Of a stretch of DNA of 64,000 nucleotides, positions 9,624-17,945 are shown in pieces. Origin of the DNA: JAPLDB01 sp038206355 (GTDB lineage: Bacteria > Bacteroidota > Bacteroidia > AKYH767-A > 2013-40CM-41-45); assembly GCA_038206355.1 (NCBI GenBank), contig JBBRAY010000015.1, positions 1 through 64,000 of the forward strand, given 5' to 3'. The notes below the pieces were generated by a model. The model did no database searches. It was given only the letters and a program-made list of their open reading frames with translations, and was not told where the DNA came from. Every line of letters begins with the position of its first letter. Positions within the stretch are counted from its first letter, which is position 1. A program made the position numbers and the translations under genes.

Positions 9624-10877
9624 ATGGCCAGTGAATATAACATGGAGGTGAACGTCTTGATTGTTGGGGCGGGACCGGCAGGAAGTTCCTTATCATTGTT
9701 CCTTTGCAGGGAAAAAATCCCGCATGTGCTTATTGACAAAGCAATTTTTCCGCGCGATAAAATCTGTGGTGATGCATTGAGTGGAAAAGTGATTGATGTT
9801 TTTAAGAAGCTCGATGAAAAATTGCTCGAAGGAATTTACGATGGAGAAGATCAATTCACCGGAAGCTATGGGGTAAAGTTCGCCGCGCCGAATGGAAAAT
9901 TCATTGACATTCCTTTTAAAAAAAATCTTGATGAACTGATTCATCCGCCGGGATTTATTTCAAAGCGCATTCATTTCGATAATTATTTATTCCGGAAAGT
10001 GGATCGGAATGTCGCAACTGTATTGGAGAATTGCTCTTTGAAGGAAGTAAAGAATGAAGAGGGCGGAGTCGCTTGTATTCTGGAAAAAGATGGAAAGGAG
10101 ATCAGCGTTTTTACAAAGTTATTGGTTGGGGCAGAAGGCGATCGCTCTGTGGTGGCAAAAAAGATGTCGTCTATTCACAAAGAAGACAATCACTATTGCG
10201 CCGGTCTGCGTGCTTATTATACCGGGGTGACAGGTTTTCACGAAAAGAATTTTATTGAACTTCATTTTCTGAAAGAATTGTTACCGGGTTATTTGTGGAT
10301 ATTTCCTTTGCCTAATGGAGAAGCCAATGTGGGCGTGGGTATGCTGAGCAGGGAGGTGAGTAAGAGAAAAATTAATCTCAAAAAAGTAATGCTGGACGCA
10401 ATTCAGAATAATGCAACGATTCGTCACCGCTTTGCGAATGCTACACTGATCGACGACATCAGGGGATGGGGATTGCCTTTGGGATCGAAGCGAAGAAAAA
10501 TTTCAGGAAATAATTTCATGCTTACCGGCGATGCGGCATCACTCATTGATCCATTTACAGGCGAAGGTATAGGGAATGCCATGGTTACCGGAATGCTGGC
10601 AGCGAAACAGGTTAAGAAATCACTTGCAGAAAACCGATACGATGAAAAATTTCTTGCTCAATATGATGAAGATGTTTACAGGTCGCTTTGGGGAGAATTA
10701 AAATTAAGTCACACACTGCAGCGCATGTCGAAATACTCCTGGTTATTTAATTACGTGGTGAACAAGGCCGGCCGTAATGAAGAATTGCGTGATACCATCA
10801 CGTGCATGTTTGACGACCTCAATATCCGTGACAAGTTGCGTAGCCCGGGGTTTTATTTTAAATTGCTCAGGGATTAA
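9624..10877 (+). CDS. FAD-dependent oxidoreductase, geranylgeranyl reductase family
   Basis: A 417-residue flavoprotein. The N-terminus has the Rossmann dinucleotide loop GxGxxG (VLIVGAGPAGSS, residues 11-22) and the family mark FPRDKICGD. The second FAD-contact motif is LTGDAASLIDPFTGEGIGNA, from about L300. These three elements define the geranylgeranyl reductase / halogenase-like flavoproteins, which reduce isoprenoid chains or act as monooxygenases on lipids. The substrate is not readable. The start is ATG 9624; an alternative ATG at 9642 would begin MEVNVLIVG and removes only six residues. The MORN-like gene follows 3 bases downstream. Confidence 0.85.
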   Translation: MASEYNMEVNVLIVGAGPAGSSLSLFLCREKIPHVLIDKAIFPRDKICGDALSGKVIDVFKKLDEKLLEGIYDGEDQFTGSYGVKFAAPNGKFIDIPFKKNLDELIHPPGFISKRIHFDNYLFRKVDRNVATVLENCSLKEVKNEEGGVACILEKDGKEISVFTKLLVGAEGDRSVVAKKMSSIHKEDNHYCAGLRAYYTGVTGFHEKNFIELHFLKELLPGYLWIFPLPNGEANVGVGMLSREVSKRKINLKKVMLDAIQNNATIRHRFANATLIDDIRGWGLPLGSKRRKISGNNFMLTGDAASLIDPFTGEGIGNAMVTGMLAAKQVKKSLAENRYDEKFLAQYDEDVYRSLWGELKLSHTLQRMSKYSWLFNYVVNKAGRNEELRDTITCMFDDLNIRDKLRSPGFYFKLLRD

Positions 10878-10880
10878 AAA

Positions 10881-11354
10881 TTGATTTTTGTGAAAACCAA
10901 ACATTACTTTCTGGTATTGGCATTTTCATTTGGAGTTGTTTCAGTTTCAAATGCAGCGCAGTTATTTCATTGTAAGGTGAATCAATGGAAGAACAATAAA
11001 TATGACGGGCTATGGATTACATGGACTGATACGCTGAGTAAAAAAATAGAGAGCAAAGGACATTACAAAGATGGCCGTGAGACCGGGGTGTGGCGATATT
11101 ACTTTGATGATGGAACTCTGAGGCGGGTGGAACGCTATTCAAAAAAGGGAATCTCCACGAAATATTTTTATCCAAACGGGAAGATTAAAAGTAAAGGGAA
11201 GGCAATTCTCGATTACGAGGAGGATTTTCTTCACTATTATTATCAGGGTGATTGGATATATTATTCTGAAAGAGGAAAGGCGGTTCAGGTAATTACTTAT
11301 GACCGTGGTACAGAAATTTCAAACAGGGAAATTGGCATTCCTGTAAATCACTGA
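10881..11354 (+). CDS. Exported MORN-variant repeat protein
   Basis: A 157-residue protein with a hydrophobic export signal (HYFLVLAFSFGVVSVSNAA), then repeats of the MORN_2 / YwqK type: GHYKDGRETGVWRYYFDDG, RVERYSKKG and KYFYPNGKIKSKG. Such aromatic- and glycine-rich repeats form a beta-hairpin ladder. In Bacteroidota they are frequent in secreted proteins of unknown function. No ATG opens the frame; TTG at 10881 or GTG at 10890 (VKTKHYF) are the options. With only 3 bases after the flavoprotein stop, translation is probably coupled. Confidence 0.75.
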   Translation: MIFVKTKHYFLVLAFSFGVVSVSNAAQLFHCKVNQWKNNKYDGLWITWTDTLSKKIESKGHYKDGRETGVWRYYFDDGTLRRVERYSKKGISTKYFYPNGKIKSKGKAILDYEEDFLHYYYQGDWIYYSERGKAVQVITYDRGTEISNREIGIPVNH

Positions 11355-11434
11355 TTATTTACAGGAGCATTAATTTTTGGTTCCTGAATTCTTCATTCCC
11401 CTTTCCTTTACTACATTCGCGCTCTTTAAAAATC

Positions 11435-11968
11435 ATGACGACAGTAAAAATTCACGATAAAGAATTTACGATTTCGATAAGCGCGAAGGATATACAAAAG
11501 CGGATCGAGGAACTTGGCATTCTGTTGAGCACGGAAATGAAGGGAAAACGGCCGCTTTTTGTGGCAGTACTGAACGGAGCATTTCTATTTGCGGCTGACT
11601 TGCTTAAAAATGTTTCGTGCGAATGCGAGATCACTTTTGTGCGTGTTTCTTCTTATTCAGGAACGCAATCAACGGGTCAGGTTAGAAACCTCATCGGGCT
11701 GAATGAAAAAATTGAAGGCAGAACCATTATCATCGTTGAAGACATCATTGATACAGGTGATACGGCCATGTACCTTTTGAATGAATTGAAAAAGGAACGT
11801 CCGGCTGAGATAAAATTTGCAAGCTTGCTGTTGAAGCCGAAAGCATTGAAGCACGATATCAAAGTGGATTACACTGGTTTTGAAGTTCCAAATGATTTCC
11901 TGGTGGGTTTTGGACTAGATTATGATGGCCTGGGTAGAAATCTGAACGACATTTATACATTGATATAA
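11435..11968 (+). CDS. hpt: Hypoxanthine phosphoribosyltransferase
   Basis: A 177-residue type I phosphoribosyltransferase. The PRPP-binding loop is VEDIIDTGDT at residues 101-110. The N-terminal substrate loop (LNGAFLFAADLL) and the flexible-loop region (VSSYSGTQSTG) match bacterial Hpt, and the length is typical. It converts hypoxanthine or guanine plus PRPP to IMP or GMP in purine salvage in the cytoplasm. It heads a run hpt-adk-obgE, with 22 bases to adk. The ATG at 11435 is the only reasonable start. Confidence 0.93.
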   Translation: MTTVKIHDKEFTISISAKDIQKRIEELGILLSTEMKGKRPLFVAVLNGAFLFAADLLKNVSCECEITFVRVSSYSGTQSTGQVRNLIGLNEKIEGRTIIIVEDIIDTGDTAMYLLNELKKERPAEIKFASLLLKPKALKHDIKVDYTGFEVPNDFLVGFGLDYDGLGRNLNDIYTLI

Positions 11969-11990
11969 CGAATCAAGTAAAACTATTACT

Positions 11991-12563
11991 ATGCTGAATA
12001 TTGTCCTCTTTGGTCCACCCGGCGCGGGTAAGGGAACACAGTCAGAGCGGCTGATTGAGAAGTATCATCTTGTCCATTTGAGCACGGGTGATATTCTCAG
12101 AAATGAAATTACTAATGGAACTCCGCTGGGTATGGAAGCGAAGAAGCTGATGGACCAGGGAATACTTGTTCCCGATGAAGTGGTGATTGGTATGATTGAC
12201 GCGCGCATTGATGCGAACAGGAATGCAAAGGGATTTATCTTCGATGGATTCCCGCGTACCGCAGCACAGGCCAATGCACTGGATCAGTTGCTTGCGCAGA
12301 AAAATACTTCCATTACGATGATGCTTTCTCTGGAAGTGGAGAAGGAAGAACTGATCAAGCGGTTGTTGAATCGCGGCAAGGACAGTGGCAGACCTGACGA
12401 CAGCAATGAAGCAGTGATTGAAAAAAGAATTACAGAATACAATAATAAAACAGCTCCGCTCAAAGATTATTATTCAAAGCAGAATAAATTTTTCGGCATT
12501 AAAGGTGTGGGCTCCGTGGATGAGATTTTCGGATTGCTCTGCGGGCAGATAGAAAAGAAATGA
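11991..12563 (+). CDS. adk: Adenylate kinase
   Basis: A 190-residue P-loop kinase with GPPGAGKGT at residues 8-16, the AMP-site signature FDGFPRTAAQA near residue 84, and the arginine-containing RLLNRGKDSGRPDD lid region. The lid is short and lacks the four-cysteine zinc site. It interconverts ATP plus AMP with two ADP. It overlaps obgE by 4 bases (ATGA), so the two are translationally coupled. Confidence 0.95.
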   Translation: MLNIVLFGPPGAGKGTQSERLIEKYHLVHLSTGDILRNEITNGTPLGMEAKKLMDQGILVPDEVVIGMIDARIDANRNAKGFIFDGFPRTAAQANALDQLLAQKNTSITMMLSLEVEKEELIKRLLNRGKDSGRPDDSNEAVIEKRITEYNNKTAPLKDYYSKQNKFFGIKGVGSVDEIFGLLCGQIEKK

Positions 12564-13585
12564 GTGATAGCAACTTTGTTGATTACGTAAAGATCATGTG
12601 CCGCAGTGGCGCGGGTGGTGCGGGTTCCATGCATTTTCACCGTGACAAGAGCACTCCCAAGGGTGGCCCTGATGGCGGCGATGGTGGAAGGGGTGGTCAT
12701 ATTATTCTGCGGGGTAACAAGCAACTGTGGACACTGCTCCATTTAAAATACCGTAAGCATGTCATTGCTGAGCCGGGAGGTAAAGGACTGGGTTCGAGAA
12801 AAACAGGAGCGAACGGCAAAGATGAAATTCTCGATGTTCCGCTTGGTACCATTGCAAAGCAATTTGATCCTGAAGATCCCGCCGGACATTTTCTATTTGA
12901 AATATCTGAAGAGGGACAGGAAGTAATCATTGCACCGGGAGGAAGAGGAGGAAAGGGAAATCATTTTTTTAAATCTGCTACAATGCAGACGCCACGCTTT
13001 GCCCAGCCCGGTGAACCCGGAACAGAAGAGTGGAAAATCCTCGAATTGAAATTGCTGGCTGATGTAGGTCTTGTCGGATTTCCGAATGCCGGAAAGTCAA
13101 CACTGCTTTCCGTTATCAGTGCTGCGAAACCAGAAATCGCAGACTACCCGTTCACTACGCTGGTTCCAAACCTTGGTGTTGTAGGATACCGCGGTGACAG
13201 GTCGTTTGTAATGGCTGACATCCCTGGAATTATTGAGGGCGCACATTTAGGTAAAGGCCTCGGACACCGCTTCCTGCGCCACATTGAACGGAATTCTATT
13301 TTGCTTTTCATGATTCCATGCGATACGAAAGACATCGGCATAGAATTCAAAATACTGCTCAATGAATTGAAACAATACAATGAAGAACTCCTCAATAAAG
13401 GCCGCGTGATTGCAATTACGAAATGCGATATGTTAGGCGATGAACTGATGAAAGAAATTCAGAAGGACGCAAAGAAAAAATTACCGAAAACTATTCCGTT
13501 GGTTTTTATTTCATCAGCATCAACTTCAGGGCTGGATGAGTTGAAGGATGTGTTGTGGAAAGAGATGAACAAGAGCAGCAAGTAG
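12560..13585 (+). CDS. obgE: Obg family GTPase
   Basis: A 341-residue GTPase in the usual order. The glycine-rich Obg domain is residues 1-158 (GGDGGRGGHIILR, GGRGGKGNHFFKSATMQTP). The G domain follows, with the P-loop at G173-T181 (GFPNAGKST), the YPFTTL switch I region, DIPG at 220-223, and a TKCD base-recognition motif at 287-290. The C-terminal OCT domain is absent, as in many Bacteroidota. Obg associates with the large ribosomal subunit and links GTP status to growth. It overlaps adk by 4 bases. Confidence 0.95.
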   Translation: MSDSNFVDYVKIMCRSGAGGAGSMHFHRDKSTPKGGPDGGDGGRGGHIILRGNKQLWTLLHLKYRKHVIAEPGGKGLGSRKTGANGKDEILDVPLGTIAKQFDPEDPAGHFLFEISEEGQEVIIAPGGRGGKGNHFFKSATMQTPRFAQPGEPGTEEWKILELKLLADVGLVGFPNAGKSTLLSVISAAKPEIADYPFTTLVPNLGVVGYRGDRSFVMADIPGIIEGAHLGKGLGHRFLRHIERNSILLFMIPCDTKDIGIEFKILLNELKQYNEELLNKGRVIAITKCDMLGDELMKEIQKDAKKKLPKTIPLVFISSASTSGLDELKDVLWKEMNKSSK

Positions 13586-13589
13586 CAGC

Positions 13590-13790
13590 CGGGAGCAGCC
13601 AGTGGGCAATTGGCAGTTGGCAAGGAACAGGCAAATGTTTAATGCAAAATGCACAATTCACAATGCACGATTTACAAAGCAGTAATGGGGATTTGAGGAT
13701 TGTACTAATAGGCAAGAAGCGAGGAGCGAATAGCAGCCAGTGGGCAATAGGCAGTTGGCAAGGAACAGGCAAATGCACAATTCACAATTC
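13590..13790. repeat. Pair of ~45-bp direct repeats between convergent genes
   Basis: The string AGCAGCCAGTGGGCAAT, then GGCAGTTGGCAAGGAACAG and GCAAATG, occurs twice, at about 13594-13638 and 13732-13776, about 138 bases apart and with few differences. Between and after the copies are simpler echoes such as GCACAATTCACAAT. The region separates obgE (plus) from the SprB protein gene (minus) and has no credible ORF. Similar low-complexity strings are common in Bacteroidota intergenic DNA. Confidence 0.75.
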
Positions 13791-13830
13791 ATGATGCATA
13801 ATGAACAATGTAAGAGATGGGAAGTGAAAA

Positions 13831-16800
13831 TTAATTTTCGTACACGATTAATTTTCCCGAGTGAAGAGTGAAATCTTTTCCTGATAATTTAAAATAATAA
13901 ATTCCTTCGCTTAGATTTTTCCTGTCAAATACTGTTTCTGTTTTATCAGGTTTTAGTTCGAGCATTTTTCTTCCTGTGAGGTCATATACGGCGAATGTCA
14001 TATTTTCTGAATCGGTTTTTAATAAAAGAGTAGCCGACTCATTGAAAGGATTCGGATAGATCATAAAACCGGTCATTGAAAGTTCTTTAGTAATGAGAGG
14101 ATCGTCAAGTATGGTATCATTAAAGCAGTTCACACAATTGAATGAATCATAAACACAGATCATATAAATTCCTGAGGGCAGATTTTCAATTGTGCTTCCA
14201 TTGAGATTTCCAGTTGCCGGTATCCATGAGATTGTATATGGCGGCGTTCCTCCGGCGGAAATAAGCTGAATGCTACCGTCAGTACATCCTATACAAGAGG
14301 TATGAATAATTGTTGATGAAGAAGTAATTGCGGTTGGTGCTGTAATATGAAATGTATCAGAATAAATACATCCGTTCGCATCGGTGACCATCATCGGATA
14401 ATCGCCGGCAGAAAGATTTTCAAGTCTGGCCAGGGAATCATATACCCAGTTCCCATTGAATGAATAAGGCAATGCGCCACCACATACATCAACCAGTAAG
14501 GTGCCATCGGAAGATGAGTCACAAAATAATTCATGATTTCCGGTTGCAAGTAAATGTGCGTTGATCGGCAGGTTGGATGTTGGAACAGAAACCAATTGCA
14601 AAGCGGTACAACCGTTGGCATCAGTGGCGATTACCCTGTAAGTCCCGGCGTATAAATTAACGGCTGTGGAAGCAGTCTGCATGGCGGAATCATTCCACTG
14701 GTATGCATATGGATTATTGCCGCCGGATGCCGTAACACTTGCTGATCCTGTATGATCACCTGCACATTGTGAAACTGCATTTACGGTCCCTACAGAGATT
14801 TTTACAGCTCCGTTCGCTGAACCAACATAAAAAGATTTTCTGAATTCGCATCCTGCAGAATCGAAAATGGAAACGTGATACATGCCTGCAAATAAATTAT
14901 TCTGATTCTGCAAATGCGGATTGTGAATGGTGTCGTCAGGAATTTCTCTCCAGTCGAAATGAAAAGGAGGATGTCCTCCTGTAAGTGTGAGCTGTATGGC
15001 TCCGTCATTTACGTTATGACAAGTTACACTGGTGATCACGGCATTCACTGCAGGAGAATCAACAGGCAGCGTACCTACATTCATGGTTGCATAATAAGAG
15101 CATGCGCCGGCCCATACGCTTTCCACAACAGAATATTGTCCGGGCGCGACGTTGGAAATTGTTTTTGTCGTTTCTCCTGTTGACCACAAATAAGAAACCA
15201 CTGCTCCGGGATCAGGAGTGATCAATGCCTGGAGCACGCCATCATGGCTGCATGGAGAGGAAGGAGTGGTGGCAATGTTTATTGATGCTGTGTAGATGTT
15301 AACGGGTGCAGCAGGAACTTTTATATCCCTGTATTTTGAACATCCTGAATAAGGATCGGTTGCAACCAATCTGTATGTCGTACTTGATGACCCCGGCGTA
15401 ACTGTAATCTGATCAGTGATGGCTCCGGTATTCCACCGGAAAAGCATTCCTCCGTCACCATGTAAATTTACCGACGAAGCATTCGGTGCGTCAAGGTTTG
15501 CTTTTAATGTGACTGTTCCATTTCCATTGCAAAAAGCATTTGCATTGAATGAAGGCAAAGTACGGACATGAATATGAACGGTATCAGAAAAGCCATTGCA
15601 GATTGTCCACGCCTGCACATTGCAAAAATAATTTCCATCCTGAGTAACTTTCAGCAGCTGGGCAGTAGCGCCCGGAATCGGTAAGCTATCTCTGTACCAC
15701 TGGTAGCTATTGCCGGCGCTGCATTTCAGGTAGGTATATCCTCCATGGCAAAATGATGTATCTCCGATTACTTCAATTGCAGGATGATCATCAATCCGGA
15801 CGGCATATTCAGCGGTGTATGAACAACCGGAATGGTGATCATAGTAAAGCGTGAGGTGAGAAGTATAATGTCCTGAAGGAAGTGCAAGCGGTGGAAAAAG
15901 TAACGTGTCAGAAAAATCTATTGCAGGATGCCATGGCAAAGTGGATGTGGAAGGGATAAATGGATTTGAGGTGCCTGTGATCATTCCTCCCGCCTGCGGA
16001 TAAACAACAGTACCATCATTGTCGCGCGTAACCCACATTTCATAATCTATTCCCGGATCTTCAGGTCCTAAATAAATAAAGGTGAGGTTCACTACATTAT
16101 TGTAGGAACAGTAAGGCCCGGCATTCTGAAGTACCAAAGGCTTTCCGCGCGGACCCACCATGTGAGAAGCGGCATACCAGATCACGCCTCCGGGTTGTAA
16201 GTTGTTTGACTCCGGACTCCAGAAAGTAGCATTGGGATGATTGCGGTAGCTATTGTAATAGTTCAGCTCGGCAGAAAAAATGGTGTTGAAGGGCGACAAT
16301 TCAAACCAGGGTCCGAGGTAATCCACGCCGCCACCGGTATTGATTCCCTCTGAATACAACAATGTATGGTAGTCTGTACTGTCACCCGTCTGAGGTTGTT
16401 CAAGAAGATTCTGCACATAGTAATTATAGATGGCACCATTGGCTGTAAGTTGTCCATATAGAATCCTGTCCACCAGCTTTGGATGCGGGTTGGTACAGGA
16501 ACTGCAAGGTGCACAATTGTCGCAGCCATCAAGAAAATTAAGGACATCCTGTAAGTTGGTGCAATAGGTGAGCGTGGCGAGATACGTTTCTATCTGAAGG
16601 GGATGGTCAGGATGATTTGCATTGTACATTTGTTTGATTGAGTTCATCGCAAACAACAACGATTGAAATGCCGGCAAATCAGAAGCACAGTTGTACCAGA
16701 ATTCAAATTCTGAATTGATATTATCGAACCGTGCACCGCATGGATTGCATGAATTAAAATCTGCCGTGCGAAGCATGTACTTCAACACTTCTGCTTTTTT

Positions 16801-17346
16801 GTATGAAGGATCACTGGCAGGAATGGCACGTTCTACAATGTTGAGCGTGGTATCAAACAATGCAGATGTCCGATGATCCTGTCGCAACCGGTAAGGTTCG
16901 GTGATCGGGTATCGTTCGTTGAATGCAGCTACGCTGTCGAAGTTATAAGCAACAGATCCGGCAGCGCCTATTTCAGTAATGCAATATTCTTCACGGGCTT
17001 TTTGCATGAAGCGGCATAAATGTTTTTCAAGTGTCTCATACATTTTTGTGTTTTCATTCCATGCAGTGAGCGTGCCTCCGAAAATTTTCTCCAGGTCATA
17101 CAACTCAATATCAGTAATGTGATTTTCGGAACAATATTTAAGAAGCGCATCTTCCTTTTCAAAAATGCCGTCACGGTTGGAATCAGCAGCAAGAATAGAA
17201 AAGTTGGGATCGTACACATTGGCGCCTTGTAGTTTTTTGGCAAAGCGATCTACATATAGGCCGCGGTGGGGATCCGATTCCGGCGGCATCTGACAATAGG
17301 ATTGTAGAAAGAGAAATAGAAAGGGGATGAGGAGGAGATTTTTCAT
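13831..17346 (-). CDS. SprB-repeat surface protein with T9SS type A sorting domain
   Basis: A 1171-residue secreted protein with signal peptide MKNLLLIPFLFLFLQSYC. Residues ~30-350 form a unique cysteine-containing region (CNPCGARFDN, CDNCAPCSSC). Ig-like segments follow around 500-640. Then come several SprB-type repeats of ~80-90 residues with the pattern C-x-DGS/GAI-x-L-x-GG-PPY-W (for example GGHPPFHFDW, GGNNPYAYQW, GGTPPYTISW). The end (FMIYPNPFNESATL... YDLTGRKMLEL... GIYYFKLS) is a type A T9SS sorting domain. SprB-like proteins are mobile adhesins in gliding Bacteroidota; an adhesin role here is inferred. Confidence 0.9.
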   Translation of the reverse strand: MKNLLLIPFLFLFLQSYCQMPPESDPHRGLYVDRFAKKLQGANVYDPNFSILAADSNRDGIFEKEDALLKYCSENHITDIELYDLEKIFGGTLTAWNENTKMYETLEKHLCRFMQKAREEYCITEIGAAGSVAYNFDSVAAFNERYPITEPYRLRQDHRTSALFDTTLNIVERAIPASDPSYKKAEVLKYMLRTADFNSCNPCGARFDNINSEFEFWYNCASDLPAFQSLLFAMNSIKQMYNANHPDHPLQIETYLATLTYCTNLQDVLNFLDGCDNCAPCSSCTNPHPKLVDRILYGQLTANGAIYNYYVQNLLEQPQTGDSTDYHTLLYSEGINTGGGVDYLGPWFELSPFNTIFSAELNYYNSYRNHPNATFWSPESNNLQPGGVIWYAASHMVGPRGKPLVLQNAGPYCSYNNVVNLTFIYLGPEDPGIDYEMWVTRDNDGTVVYPQAGGMITGTSNPFIPSTSTLPWHPAIDFSDTLLFPPLALPSGHYTSHLTLYYDHHSGCSYTAEYAVRIDDHPAIEVIGDTSFCHGGYTYLKCSAGNSYQWYRDSLPIPGATAQLLKVTQDGNYFCNVQAWTICNGFSDTVHIHVRTLPSFNANAFCNGNGTVTLKANLDAPNASSVNLHGDGGMLFRWNTGAITDQITVTPGSSSTTYRLVATDPYSGCSKYRDIKVPAAPVNIYTASINIATTPSSPCSHDGVLQALITPDPGAVVSYLWSTGETTKTISNVAPGQYSVVESVWAGACSYYATMNVGTLPVDSPAVNAVITSVTCHNVNDGAIQLTLTGGHPPFHFDWREIPDDTIHNPHLQNQNNLFAGMYHVSIFDSAGCEFRKSFYVGSANGAVKISVGTVNAVSQCAGDHTGSASVTASGGNNPYAYQWNDSAMQTASTAVNLYAGTYRVIATDANGCTALQLVSVPTSNLPINAHLLATGNHELFCDSSSDGTLLVDVCGGALPYSFNGNWVYDSLARLENLSAGDYPMMVTDANGCIYSDTFHITAPTAITSSSTIIHTSCIGCTDGSIQLISAGGTPPYTISWIPATGNLNGSTIENLPSGIYMICVYDSFNCVNCFNDTILDDPLITKELSMTGFMIYPNPFNESATLLLKTDSENMTFAVYDLTGRKMLELKPDKTETVFDRKNLSEGIYYFKLSGKDFTLHSGKLIVYEN

Positions 17347-17945
17347 GGTTTATTCCTGAGCAAACATATTGAAATGCCGGTCATTTCGGCAAGTCATTTG
17401 AATATATCTACCTACAAAAAAGGTATGATGGTCAAAATTTTATGCTCCATCCACATCTGAAGTTCCGTAGGATTGCAACAAGATGCTACAAGAAGGCACA
17501 ATTGAAATCCCGCCACTCTTTCAATAGCGAATTAATCAAAAGCAAAGTCAATTGACAAACTCTAAAATAAACCGCAATACGATAACCCATTTTCCTTCGT
17601 TTAGTCAACACATGGATGGCAATAAACCGAAATAAAGGGTAAGTTTGTTTCGGGTTTTATGCTGTTACCTGCAACCCTATTGGCGACCTGCTAACTTGAA
17701 ACGGAGGCGCTATGAACGAACATTTTTTTTAAAACATGGACAACAACCGACACCGCTTTGAACAGACAACCAACGCTTCGTTTTTAATTTTTTTTTGCCA
17801 ACGCACAAATTTTTGAATTCAATTTTTTGCCAACGTACAAAACACACTTTCATTTTTTTTGCCCCCACAAAAGAACCAACGCAATAAAAAAAAATGAAAG
17901 AGTGTTTTCTCCCAACGCTTTATTTTTACCTCTATATTTGTTGAT
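17347..17945. other. AT-rich island edge with low-complexity GCCAACGCAC motifs
   Basis: No gene is visible. The right half (17640-17930) is rich in T/A runs broken by GCCAACGCACAAA-type motifs (17798-17812 and 17826-17842, and the related AACCAACGC). The same motif returns after the downstream gene at 24193-24250. Around 17655-17725 the sequence (TTATGCTGTTACCTGC, GGCGACCTGCTAAC, ACCGACACCGCTTTGAACAGACA) resembles parts of the dispersed repeat, partly on the opposite strand. This reads as the left border of the accessory island. Confidence 0.45.
17933..17940 (+). promoter_or_regulatory. -7 box (TATATTTG) abutting the start codon
   Basis: TATATTTG matches the Bacteroidota -7 consensus TAnnTTTG exactly and ends 5 bases before the ATG at 17946. 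A transcript starting at the normal distance would begin at or beside the start codon, giving a leaderless message. No clear -33 TTG lies 19-21 bases upstream. Confidence 0.4.

Noticed and set aside
13594..13776. CRISPR array
   Set aside because: Only two copies of the repeat, with a spacer of ~90 bases, no regular spacing and no cas genes.
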